Assembly: GCF_000744095.1 (NCBI RefSeq) | Contig: NZ_JQLI01000001.1 | Location: 1,860,001-1,924,000, forward strand | Length of the DNA: 64,000 bases | Direction: 5' to 3' | From: Cupriavidus necator A5-1 | Lineage (GTDB): Bacteria; Pseudomonadota; Gammaproteobacteria; Burkholderiales; Burkholderiaceae | Part shown: piece by piece, positions 1 to 6,895 of the stretch | Layout: the number at the start of each line of letters is the position of its first letter | Numbering within the stretch: position 1 is the first letter of the stretch | Program-made: the position numbers and the translations under genes | The notes under the pieces: generated by a model | Database searches by the model: none | Seen by the model: only the letters and a program-made list of their open reading frames with translations | Told to the model about the DNA's origin: nothing

Positions 1-729
1 GCGCACAGCGCTTCCGGCGAGAATCGTTCTTCAAGTTGGAGGCAACATCCGCAGGCCAGTGACCCGATCAGCTGCGACGACAACCCGACGACATGGGCCA
101 TGGGCAGGACCCCATAGACGGTGTCACTGGGACTGAGCCGGCGCAGCTGGCTCGACAGCGATGCCATATGCAGCAGGCTGGCGTGCGTCAGCATGACGCC
201 CTGGGTTGGCCTGAGGTGCCCGAGGTGTAGATCATGGCGGCAACCTGGCCTTTCGGGTCGTCGCTGACCGGCTCCGCGCGGGCCAAGGGGTTCAAGGGCC
301 CCACCGCAAGCTCACCGATACATGACCAGGCGGACATCGTCGCACCGGCGCGTGCGCCTTTGCGTCCTGCGACACCTGCGCGGCGTACAGGACGCGGCGC
401 GCGCCGGAATGCTCGATGAAGGTATCAATCTCGCGCGCCGACAAGCGTGCGTTCACCACGACGGCCCAGGCATCGCACTGGCTGGCGGCCAGGGCGAGTA
501 CCGCGAGCGCTGCGCAATTCTCGGCTACGAGCAGCACCCGGTCACCCGGCTCGATGCCCAGCTGACGCAGTTGCTCGGCGGCAGCGTGGGTCGCCATGTC
601 CAGTTGCGCATAGGTCAGGGCGTGGTCGCGGTCCCTGAGCGCCAGGCTGTCGGGGATACTCTTGACCCATGGGGCAATGACCTCATGGATGCGGCGACAG
701 CGCAGTCCTGCTGGGTGACGGTCCATCAT
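1..729 (-). pseudogene. AMP-forming acyl-CoA ligase, frameshifted, runs off the window edge
   Basis: The first ~130 residues, read leftwards from the ATG at 727-729, match the N-terminal domain of AMP-dependent acyl-CoA synthetases (LTYAQLD, PGDRVLLVAENC). The frame is lost near 325-345 and the reading continues in another frame (EPVSDDPKGQVAAM). It reaches the P-loop IYTSGTSGQP near 205-235, where a second one-base deletion shifts the frame again. The continuation (VYGVLPMAHVVG) is readable down to base 1. Two independent frameshifts in 700 bp argue for a pseudogene, although assembly errors cannot be excluded. An intact copy would activate a carboxylic acid to its CoA thioester using ATP. 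It diverges from the SDR gene at 902 across a 170-bp spacer with two copies of a palindromic operator, so the two were probably co-regulated. Confidence 0.75.
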
Positions 730-748
730 GGTTTGTCTCCTTGTTTAA

Positions 749-761
749 ACTGCAATGCAGT
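749..761. promoter_or_regulatory. Palindromic operator ACTGCA-A-TGCAGT, copy 1
   Basis: A perfect 6+1+6 palindrome, ACTGCAATGCAGT, sits 20 bp upstream of the acyl-CoA ligase start in the divergent promoter region. Related copies lie at 855-867, 3567-3579 and 3652-3664. Its length and odd centre suit a dimeric HTH repressor, but no regulator for it is visible in the window. Confidence 0.55.
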
Positions 762-854
762 CTATTATCCCGCTACGCGGTTGCGAAAGCAGCAAAATCT
801 CGGCGAATAATGGGGATTTCCCGTTGACGCGCTGACGGTGTTCCACCATGATGA

Positions 855-867
855 ACCGCAATGCAGC
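855..867. promoter_or_regulatory. Palindromic operator, copy 2 (ACCGCAATGCAGC)
   Basis: It matches copy 1 at 11 of 13 positions, and the two changes are symmetric (T to C on both arms counted from the centre), so dyad character is partly kept. It lies 35 bp upstream of the SDR start codon, a position where a bound repressor would block transcription of that gene. Confidence 0.45.
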
Positions 868-901
868 ACATTGTTCCGCAAAAATCAAAAAGGAGACCGT
901 G

Positions 902-1630
902 ATGAATGCCAGGAAAGCCGTACTCGTGGTGGGCGCCGGTGACGCAACCGGCGGCGCCATCGCCCGGCGCTTCGCGCGCGAGGGGTATATCGCCTGTGTC
1001 ACACGTCGCAACGCCGACAAACTCGCGCCGCTAGTCGCTCAGATCGAGGCTGAAGGCGGCATGGCCCATGCCTTTGGGTCCGATGCCCGGAAAGAGGAGG
1101 AAATGGCTTCCCTGGTGCGGGAGATCGAGACGAATATCGCGCCGATCGAAGTCGCCATTTTCAATATCGGCGCCAATGTCCGCTTCGACGTCCTCGATAC
1201 CACGGTCCGCGTGTACTACAAGGTCTGGGAGATGGCGTGCTTTGCCGGTTTCCTGATGGGCCGGGAGACGGCCCGGGTCATGCTGCCGCGCGGCCGCGGC
1301 TCGATTTTCTTTACCGGCGCGACCGCCAGTCTGCGCGGCAGGGCCGGCTTCGCCGCGTTTGCCGGCGCCAAGCATGCCTTGCGGGCGTTGGCCCAGTCGA
1401 TGGCCAAGGAGCTTGGACCCAAGGGCATCCATGTCGCGCATCCTGTGATCGACGGCGCCATCGATACGGAATTCATTCGGGAGAACTTCCCGGACCGATA
1501 TGCGCTGAAGGACCGCGACGGCATTCTCAACCCGGAACATATCGCGGATGCCTACTGGATGCTGCACCAGCAGCCGCGCGACGCATGGACACACGAACTC
1601 GATCTGCGCCCCTGGATCGAGGCGTGGTGA
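902..1630 (+). CDS. SDR-family oxidoreductase with Phe in place of the catalytic Tyr
   Basis: This 242-aa cytosolic short-chain dehydrogenase/reductase has a Rossmann fold. The start at 902 is chosen because an AAGGAG ribosome site precedes it by about 7 bp; an upstream in-frame ATG at 848 has none. The cofactor loop is VVGAGDATGGAIARRF (about residues 9-24). The usual NNAG is FNIGAN. The active-site motif YxxxK appears as F153-A-G-A-K157, so the proton-donor Tyr is Phe. The tail KELGPKGIHVAH is typical of a subgroup that shares this substitution. The reaction may therefore be non-canonical or the protein may only bind ligand. It is the one undamaged gene of the local acid-degradation cluster besides the isomerase and tautomerases. 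The substrate is unknown. Confidence 0.85.
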   Translation: MNARKAVLVVGAGDATGGAIARRFAREGYIACVTRRNADKLAPLVAQIEAEGGMAHAFGSDARKEEEMASLVREIETNIAPIEVAIFNIGANVRFDVLDTTVRVYYKVWEMACFAGFLMGRETARVMLPRGRGSIFFTGATASLRGRAGFAAFAGAKHALRALAQSMAKELGPKGIHVAHPVIDGAIDTEFIRENFPDRYALKDRDGILNPEHIADAYWMLHQQPRDAWTHELDLRPWIEAW

Positions 1631-1732
1631 TCGATTGCTCCTGATCGCCGCCTGAAAGGTGGTGCCGTCTGGCGCCGCCTCCTGGTTTCGGGCGCCCCCC
1701 CCGAGAGTCAACAAGAACGAGAGGAGGCTGTC

Positions 1733-2717
1733 ATAAAGAGGCGTCATTTCGCTTACCTGGGCGCGGCCTGTGTCGCAGGCAGTGCGCTACAAGCGGTATG
1801 GGCCGTGGCAAATGCGCAATCCGACCGGGGCTACCCGGACCGGCCGATCCGGATACTGCTGGGCTTTCCGCCCGGCGGCTCCACTGACGTGCCGATGCGC
1901 GTGCTCGCGGCGAATGCCGCGGGGATCCTCGGGCAACCTGCCGTCATCGAGAACAAGCCGGGCGCGGCGGGCGTGCTGCCTGCGCAGATGCTGCAATCCG
2001 CAAAGCCGGATGGCTATACGATTGCGGTGATCCCACAAGGGGTATTCCGGCTGCCTTACACCACCGGCATCAACTGGAATCCGCTGGACCTTGGGTACAC
2101 ATCGGGTTGACAGGCTATGTCTTCGGCATCGTCGTGCCGGCACCGTCGCCAATCAAGACGCTGGGCGACTATATCGCTTACGCCAGGGCACATCCCGGCG
2201 AATTGACATACAGCACGCCCGGGGCGCTTACCACCAACCATCTGACCATGGAGCAGATCGCGCGGGAGGCAGGACTAAAGCTCATCATGTGCCCTACAAG
2301 GGAACCAGTGAATCGTTGCTGGCGCTGCTTGCCGGCCATGTGCAGTCCGCGGCCGAGACCTCCGGCTGAGTTCATTATGTGGAAAGCGGAAAACTCAGGT
2401 TACTGGTGGTATGGGGCGAACGGCGCGCGGCGCGCTTTCCCGGCGTGCCGACCCTGAAAGAGTCGGGGATCGATATCGTGCAGTCGTCCCCGTGGGGACT
2501 GGCCGCACCAAAGGGCACGCCGACGCCGGTTCTCGCCACGCTGCATGACGCGTTCAAGCGGGCGATGCAAGCCGCGAACTTCAGGGAGACGCTGACGCAC
2601 TACGATATGGAACCCACGTACATGAGCATGGAGCAATATCGGCGCTATGCTGTGTCCGCAATGGCGAGAGAGAAGGCGGTGCTTGAACAGAGACAGTTCG
2701 GGAAAGGCAGCGGTTGA
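1733..2717 (+). pseudogene. Bug-family tripartite-tricarboxylate receptor, multiply broken
   Basis: A Bug periplasmic receptor is readable across this span but carries at least four lesions. A GAGGAGG ribosome site is followed by ATA where ATG is expected (1733-1735), then a clear signal peptide (RRHFAYLGAACVAGSALQA). The mature start (YPDRPIRILLGFPPGGSTD) and KPDGYTI are in frame. The frame is lost around 2085-2107, resumes as TGYVFGIVVPAP, shifts again near 2285-2290 at the VPYKGTSES motif, and meets an in-frame TGA at 2367-2369 (probably a former Trp). The C-terminal third (SGKLRLLVVWGERRAA to the stop at 2717) is intact. Intact relatives bind carboxylates for TTT-type uptake. It lies directly behind the SDR gene. 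Confidence 0.85.
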
Positions 2718-2874
2718 TCCACGCCACGCCAACTCGGGAGCAGGGATCCGGGCGCCAGCGTTGGTACACCGATTCTCGTGGCCGACCTGGAAGTCCGGCG
2801 TGAGCGGCGCGCGGCAGCAGGACGGACCATGTCCTCCATTTGCCACCGCGCAAAGTCAGGTTGCCTTAGGGCAG

Positions 2875-3492
2875 TCAGCTTGCCTTGCAGCGCTCAATTT
2901 CCTCTTCGACATCGCGCAGGCTGTCTTTCCCAAAGTAAATCTCGTCATTGACGAAGAAGGTGGGGGAGCCGAAAGCGCCGCGCTCGAAAGACTGCTGCGT
3001 ATTCCTGAGCAGTGTCTCCTTGACGGGCGGTTCATTGATCCGCTCAAGGATGCGCCCCCCGGCAAGGCCGGCATCGCGCAGCACCTGCTCGATCACCGCC
3101 GGATCGTCCATCTTCTTTTCCTGCTCCCACATGGCAGCGAAGACCGCTTCAACGTAAGGCTCAAAGCAGCCGTCAAGCCTTGCCGCTACGGCGCCGCGCA
3201 TGATCTGCAGCGTATTGACCGGAAAATTAGGGTTATATCGATAGGCAGCGAGCCCGTGTTTTTCCACGAAGCGCTTGATCTCGAGCCTGCCGTACTCGGG
3301 TTTGTTCTTGATGCCGGCAAACGCTTCCGCCGGTGAGCGGTTGCCGGTGAGGCGGAACAGGCCGCCCAGCAGGATCGGCACGTATTCAAACTTGATGCCC
3401 GTCCTTCGTTCAATTGCCGGGATGACTTTGTGGGCGAAGTAGGAATTGGGACTGCCAAAGTCGAAATGAAACTGGACCACAGGCGTGTGCAT
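2875..3492 (-). CDS. 2-hydroxychromene-2-carboxylate isomerase-like protein (DsbA/GST-kappa fold)
   Basis: This is a 205-aa protein of the thioredoxin-like DsbA/HCCA-isomerase family. It starts at 3492 behind AAAGGAGACACC. The N-terminus VVQFHFDFGSPNSYFAHK carries the family's DFxSPxSY signature, with the Ser that contacts glutathione. The central helical insert includes KHGLAAYRYNPNFPVNT, and the C-terminal thioredoxin half has GAFGSPTFFV with the cis-Pro of the fold. Characterised members perform glutathione-dependent cis-trans isomerisation of bicyclic aromatic ring-cleavage products. Here it diverges from a PrpD remnant and tautomerase genes across a spacer with two copies of the cluster operator, which suggests a role in a ring-cleavage or unsaturated-acid pathway. 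The precise substrate is not evident. Confidence 0.8.
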   Translation of the reverse strand: MHTPVVQFHFDFGSPNSYFAHKVIPAIERRTGIKFEYVPILLGGLFRLTGNRSPAEAFAGIKNKPEYGRLEIKRFVEKHGLAAYRYNPNFPVNTLQIMRGAVAARLDGCFEPYVEAVFAAMWEQEKKMDDPAVIEQVLRDAGLAGGRILERINEPPVKETLLRNTQQSFERGAFGSPTFFVNDEIYFGKDSLRDVEEEIERCKAS

Positions 3493-3566
3493 TGGGGTGT
3501 CTCCTTTAGTTTCCCAGGCCGACTCGTACTCCCGATCGGAGGTGAGGCCGACTTGCAGAACAAAGT

Positions 3567-3579
3567 ACTGCAATGCGAG
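3567..3579. promoter_or_regulatory. Palindromic operator, copy 3 (ACTGCAATGCGAG)
   Basis: The left half is identical to copy 1 and the right half is degenerate (10 of 13 positions overall). It lies 75 bp upstream of the isomerase start on the minus strand. Confidence 0.35.
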
Positions 3580-3651
3580 CAAAGCTGGCAAGCGATTGCA
3601 GCAGACACGGGATGCGATTCAGGCAGTCGACTGAAGATTTGACGAGGCTGT

Positions 3652-3664
3652 TCTGCAATGCAGT
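3652..3664. promoter_or_regulatory. Palindromic operator, copy 4 (TCTGCAATGCAGT)
   Basis: It matches copy 1 at 12 of 13 positions. It sits immediately upstream of the PrpD remnant and the tautomerase genes, and 85 bp from copy 3. It and the copy-1/copy-2 pair therefore frame both divergent promoters of the cluster. Confidence 0.5.
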
Positions 3665-3668
3665 CTGA

Positions 3669-3881
3669 AGTGAAGGCGGCCTCGACAATCCCCTCAGCTG
3701 GGATCGCACGGTCGAGAAATTCCATTGGCTGAGCGAGCCATACGCTGATGAAGCGCTTCGAGGCCAGATCATTCATCTGGTCTCTGCATTGGATGAGCAT
3801 TCGATTGCTGAGTTGATGGAACTCATGGCGAAGGTGAGTCCGGCACCAAAGTTCCCGGCGAAGCACCCGGGCATTCAGTAA
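3669..3881 (+). pseudogene. MmgE/PrpD-family C-terminal stub
   Basis: The open frame after the TGA at 3666 encodes about 70 residues ending at TAA 3879-3881. They resemble the extreme C-terminus of MmgE/PrpD proteins: NPLSWDRTVEKFHWL, then a helical AELMELMAKVSP and a Pro-rich tail. Intact members are about 450 aa and dehydrate 2-methylcitrate or related tricarboxylates. The N-terminal ~380 residues are missing, and no start codon or ribosome site fits. Homology begins within about 20 bp of operator copy 4, as if a deletion had joined the promoter to the 3' end of the gene. The tautomerase genes follow 23 bp later and may now be first in the transcript. Confidence 0.6.
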
Positions 3882-3904
3882 AGAAACCGGCTCAGGAGAA
3901 ACAG

Positions 3905-4135
3905 ATGGCCCTTATTTCTTGTGACATGCGATTCGGCAGGACCGACGAGCAGAAGAGGCAGCTTGCGGAGGGCCTGCTACGCGTGGTGAGTAAGGCGACC
4001 GGAGAGACGAAGGACGACATCTTCTTCGTGATTCGTGAAGGCCGAGGCATCAACTTCGTCGAGCACGGCGAGCATCTGCCGGAATACGTCGAAGGCGCGG
4101 CCAACGACAGAGCACTGATCAGCCGCCTGAAGTAA
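3905..4135 (+). CDS. 4-oxalocrotonate tautomerase-family subunit lacking Pro1
   Basis: A 76-aa protein with the small beta-alpha-beta tautomerase layout, preceded by CAGGAG 6 bp before the ATG. Tautomerases use the amino-terminal Pro exposed after Met removal as catalytic base. Here residue 2 is Ala (MALISCDMRFGRTDEQK), so the catalytic Pro1 is absent. The remaining features (helix with KRQLAEGLLRVVSKATG, strand DDIFFVIREG) fit the fold. A second family member with Pro1 follows 19 bp downstream. The pair may form a heterohexamer in which this chain has a structural role, as known for alpha/beta tautomerase-superfamily dehalogenases. Confidence 0.7.
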   Translation: MALISCDMRFGRTDEQKRQLAEGLLRVVSKATGETKDDIFFVIREGRGINFVEHGEHLPEYVEGAANDRALISRLK

Positions 4136-4154
4136 AAGACTCAAGGAGACAATC

Positions 4155-4346
4155 TTGCCATTCATTGAATGCCACATTAAAGCCGGCCTGACGCAGGAGA
4201 TCCGGGACATTATCCAGGTCACGCACGATTCGATCGGATCGGATCCGAAGATCATCAACGTCATCCTGCACGAACATCCCTCCGAAAATATCAGCATTTC
4301 AAGCCGTATCAACGGTGAAGAGTTCAGCAAGAAGAGCACCGCCTGA
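4155..4346 (+). CDS. 4-oxalocrotonate tautomerase-family subunit with Pro1 (TTG start)
   Basis: A 63-aa tautomerase subunit that uses a TTG start, supported by AAGGAGA 7 bp upstream and by the next codon, CCA, which supplies the catalytic Pro1 (PFIECHIKAGLTQEIRD). The length equals classic 4-oxalocrotonate tautomerase monomers (about 62 aa). Family members tautomerise 2-hydroxymuconate or hydrate/dehalogenate unsaturated acids. The catalytic Arg residues cannot be assigned with confidence. It is adjacent to and co-directional with the Pro1-less subunit at 3905. Confidence 0.75.
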   Translation: MPFIECHIKAGLTQEIRDIIQVTHDSIGSDPKIINVILHEHPSENISISSRINGEEFSKKSTA

Positions 4347-4348
4347 CT

Positions 4349-4367
4349 GGGGCAAGTGAGCAGCCCC
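4349..4367. other. Small GC hairpin after the tautomerase genes
   Basis: GGGGC (4349-4353) and GCCCC (4363-4367) pair across a 9-nt loop just after the second tautomerase. No T-tract follows, so terminator function is uncertain. The left end of the IS607 element may also lie in this region. Confidence 0.35.
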
Positions 4368-4384
4368 TTGTAAACTGCTTATAG

Positions 4385-5035
4385 GTGTGTAATTATTTCA
4401 TACTTGCTAAAGTTACGATGAAGGAGGCGTGCGCGATGCTGGGCATCCACCCTGGCACGCTTCGCCGATGGGAGTTCGACGGGAAGATCTCCGCCGATCG
4501 GACTCCGGGTGGTCATCGTCGCTATAATTTGACCGCTCTAATGGAGTTGGCCGGCAAGAAGGTCGAGGAAGCAGAGCGCGGGCGTACTACGCTCGCCTAT
4601 GCGCGCGTTTCCAGCCACGACCAGAAGGCCGATCTGGAGCGTCAGTGCCAGGTGCTGGAGTCGTTCTGCGCTGCGAAGGGATGGCCCTTCGAACTCATCC
4701 GGGATCTCGGCTCCGGCATGAGCTATGAGAAGAAGGGCCTCAAGCAACTGCTCAAACGTATCTGTGCCGGAGGCGTTGATCGGCTTGTCATCACACACAA
4801 GGACCGGCTCTTGCGATTTGGTGCAGAGCTCGTTTTTGCTCTGTGCGAGCAATTCGGAACGGAAGTCGTCATCATCAATGCCAAAGGCGATTCGACGTAT
4901 GAGGAGGATCTTGCCTGCGACGTGCTTGAGATCATTACCGTCTTTTCGGCGCGCCTCTATGGCAGCCGTTCCCACGAGAATCGTCACGCCATGAAAGCCC
5001 TGAAAGAGGCTGCAGATGCCATTCAAGAGGGCTGA
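4385..5035 (+). CDS. tnpA: IS607-family serine recombinase
   Basis: A 216-aa serine recombinase. The N-terminal MerR-type helix-turn-helix is clear (TMKEACAMLGIHPGTLRRWE, then the TPGGHRRY wing, about residues 11-55). The resolvase catalytic domain starts at LAYARVSSHDQ, with the nucleophile Ser at residue 76. It continues with DLERQ and the LVITHKDRLLRFG motif that is hallmark for this family. The GTG at 4385 is the farthest upstream start; the ATG at 4418 within TMKEA would give a shorter form. IS607 TnpA assembles as a synaptic tetramer and integrates the circular element at GG dinucleotides. No frameshift is seen, so it could be active. Confidence 0.88.
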   Translation: MCNYFILAKVTMKEACAMLGIHPGTLRRWEFDGKISADRTPGGHRRYNLTALMELAGKKVEEAERGRTTLAYARVSSHDQKADLERQCQVLESFCAAKGWPFELIRDLGSGMSYEKKGLKQLLKRICAGGVDRLVITHKDRLLRFGAELVFALCEQFGTEVVIINAKGDSTYEEDLACDVLEIITVFSARLYGSRSHENRHAMKALKEAADAIQEG

Positions 5036-6557
5036 TCCCACCACTATCCAGTTCGCGAGGAAGGTCCGTCTGGTGGTGGACGCTGATGCTGCGGGCAAGC
5101 TCGACGGGCAATCCAAAATCTGCAACTGGCTATGGAATCGACTCAAGGACGAAGTCGAGACGCGCATGGCGGAGTTGTCCATCGTCGGCGGCTATGGCTA
5201 TCTTGATGAGGCGCGAACCAAGAAGCTCCTGTCGGAGGTCTATTCCGAGATCGGGCTTCGCAACCTCGTGCCGCCGCTCAAGGAGCGTCATCCGTTCTTG
5301 CGCTGCGTGTTTTCTTCACCGCTGAAGAATGTCGCGCTGCGCATGGCCAAGGCCATTGCCTCGCATCGAAAGTCGAAGAATGGACAGCGCTGCGGCCCAG
5401 ACGTGGGCTGGGTCAAGTACAAGGCATGGGCCAAGCACTGGATGAGCCTGGAATACGACGAGCCAGGCAAAGGCTGGAATGTTTCCCAGTTCGGTTGGCT
5501 CAACCTGTCGTTCGGCGCGAACGCGCAAGGACAGCGGCTGTCGCTGCGCCTGAAGATGGAGAAGACACCCAAGGAGATCGCGAGCGCTCGCACTTGCCGG
5601 ATCGTCCGCGAGGGCCGCGACCGCTATTTCGCTGTGTTCACGTTCAAGGGGCAGAAGAAGGCCAGGCAACGCGGCACGCGCGTGGTCTACATCGATCCGA
5701 ACCTGAAGAACTTTGGCTACGCTCTGGATACTGAGGGGCGCGCCTTCGAATTGTCCAATCTTGAGAAGTTGAAGGAGTCGGAGCGCATTCTCGATCGGCT
5801 AACGAGTCTGCGTGACCGGTGCATAGCAAAGTCGCTGTGGGTAGATACCGTCCACGGCGATGGCACGGTGTCGACGCATTGGCGTCCCAGTCGCCGCTGG
5901 AAGCGTTTGGACGACGCTGTGGAGCGAATGCAAACCAAAGTGCGAGAACAGAAAAAGCACTTCATGTATTCGCTGGCGAACCAGCTCTGCAGGCACTACG
6001 ACGTGATTGGGATCGGCAACTACGTGCCGGAGAACACCAACCACGGCAAGGGCCGCAAATACAACCGCGCGGTAAGAAACAGAACGATGCACGGTGCATT
6101 CAAGGACATTGTCTCGTGGGTCGCGACGCGCTCCAGAAAGCATGCGCTGGTGCTGGATGAAACCGGCACCACGCGAACGTGCCATGCGTGTGGTCACGTT
6201 GTCGAGGGCGGGATAGCGCCCGCAATTCGGGAGTGGGATTGCCCGGGCTGCGGCACCTGCCACCTGCGCGACGAGAATGCCTGTCAAAACGGTCTGCGGC
6301 GGCTGCTGACGCAAGTCGGCGACGCTGTGGACTGCTCCCATCTGCCCTGCTCGGGCCCCGTTCAGATTATCGGGCGGTGTGATTGGCGATTCCATCCGCA
6401 AGGATGGACGGGAGTCCCGAGAGGGGGCGCCAATGTGAATTCAATGCGCCTGCCGGAGTACCGGCAGCGAATGCGCGCGTTACCGCGCGCTCGGGTTGGT
6501 GACCGCGCGTCCAAATCTGCAAAGACGTCGCCATCAGCGATGCGTAGGCTTGCTTAG
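5016..6557 (+). CDS. tnpB: TnpB RNA-guided endonuclease homologue with altered RuvC-II
   Basis: A 513-aa TnpB (OrfB). The ATG at 5016 lies inside the end of tnpA. TnpB proteins are omega-RNA-guided DNA nucleases that maintain their element. The RuvC-I Asp is D227 (VVYIDPNLKNFGYALD). A zinc ribbon is formed by C389/C392 (TCHACG) and C409/C412 (CPGCG), followed by the RuvC-III Asp D419 (HLRDENACQN). At the RuvC-II position the expected Glu is missing: VIGIGNYVP has Gly334-Asn335. An acidic pair, D381-E382 (LVLDETGTTRTC), lies just before the zinc ribbon and could supply the acid, as in TnpB branches with rearranged catalytic residues. The last ~85 residues extend past the fold and overlap the likely omega-RNA region. 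It is either a rearranged active nuclease or inactive. Confidence 0.85.
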   Translation: MPFKRADPTTIQFARKVRLVVDADAAGKLDGQSKICNWLWNRLKDEVETRMAELSIVGGYGYLDEARTKKLLSEVYSEIGLRNLVPPLKERHPFLRCVFSSPLKNVALRMAKAIASHRKSKNGQRCGPDVGWVKYKAWAKHWMSLEYDEPGKGWNVSQFGWLNLSFGANAQGQRLSLRLKMEKTPKEIASARTCRIVREGRDRYFAVFTFKGQKKARQRGTRVVYIDPNLKNFGYALDTEGRAFELSNLEKLKESERILDRLTSLRDRCIAKSLWVDTVHGDGTVSTHWRPSRRWKRLDDAVERMQTKVREQKKHFMYSLANQLCRHYDVIGIGNYVPENTNHGKGRKYNRAVRNRTMHGAFKDIVSWVATRSRKHALVLDETGTTRTCHACGHVVEGGIAPAIREWDCPGCGTCHLRDENACQNGLRRLLTQVGDAVDCSHLPCSGPVQIIGRCDWRFHPQGWTGVPRGGANVNSMRLPEYRQRMRALPRARVGDRASKSAKTSPSAMRRLA

Positions 6558-6560
6558 ATT
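6421..6560 (+). ncRNA. Candidate omega-RNA scaffold at the tnpB 3' end
   Basis: Two adjacent perfect hairpins overlap the C-terminal codons of tnpB. CTGCCGG and CCGGCAG (6450-6456/6461-6467) close an AGTA loop. GCGCGCG and CGCGCGC (6473-6479/6484-6490) close a TTAC loop. TnpB guide RNAs are normally transcribed from the tnpB 3' end into the right flank. The position and compact hairpins fit. The guide boundary, and hence the element's right end, is not determined. Confidence 0.45.
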
Positions 6561-6895
6561 TGGAAGAGCGGCTCCTCTCCGATGCGGGTGACCGGCAGCC
6601 CGATGCATGTGGCGGCTACTGGCCGGGAGAAAGTCTGGCTCGCCGTATTACTGGCAGCCGCGGAAGTGGGTGTCATCGGGATCCACGGCACCTTGGTTGG
6701 TGCGCGATGCTGGAAGAAAGCTTCAACAAGCTGGTGGCGTAGGGAAGGTGATGCATGTTACTGATGCTGCACACCATCCCGCGATGGCGCTGCGCTTTGC
6801 GGCGTCGCATCCGGCAAGCGCCGGGTGACGGGTCGCACGGCCTGGACTGGCGCAAGCGCGCATGACGCCTAACATTACTTCATGGAGGTGACGCC
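6561..6895. other. Non-coding gap after the IS607 element
   Basis: No convincing gene was found. Short open frames exist but none resembles a known family. If the omega-RNA guide extends rightwards, its first bases lie here. The last 20 bp supply the GGAGGT ribosome site for the CYTH-CHAD gene. Confidence 0.5.

Larger units (their letters stand above)
4385..6557 (+). mobile_element. IS607-family insertion element (recombinase + TnpB)
   Basis: The tnpA and tnpB genes overlap by 20 bp in the usual IS607 order. IS607 elements carry no terminal inverted repeats and make no target duplication, so the exact ends cannot be read from one sequence. The coordinates given are the coding span only. The element sits between the decayed acid-catabolic cluster and the polyphosphate block. 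Confidence 0.8.
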
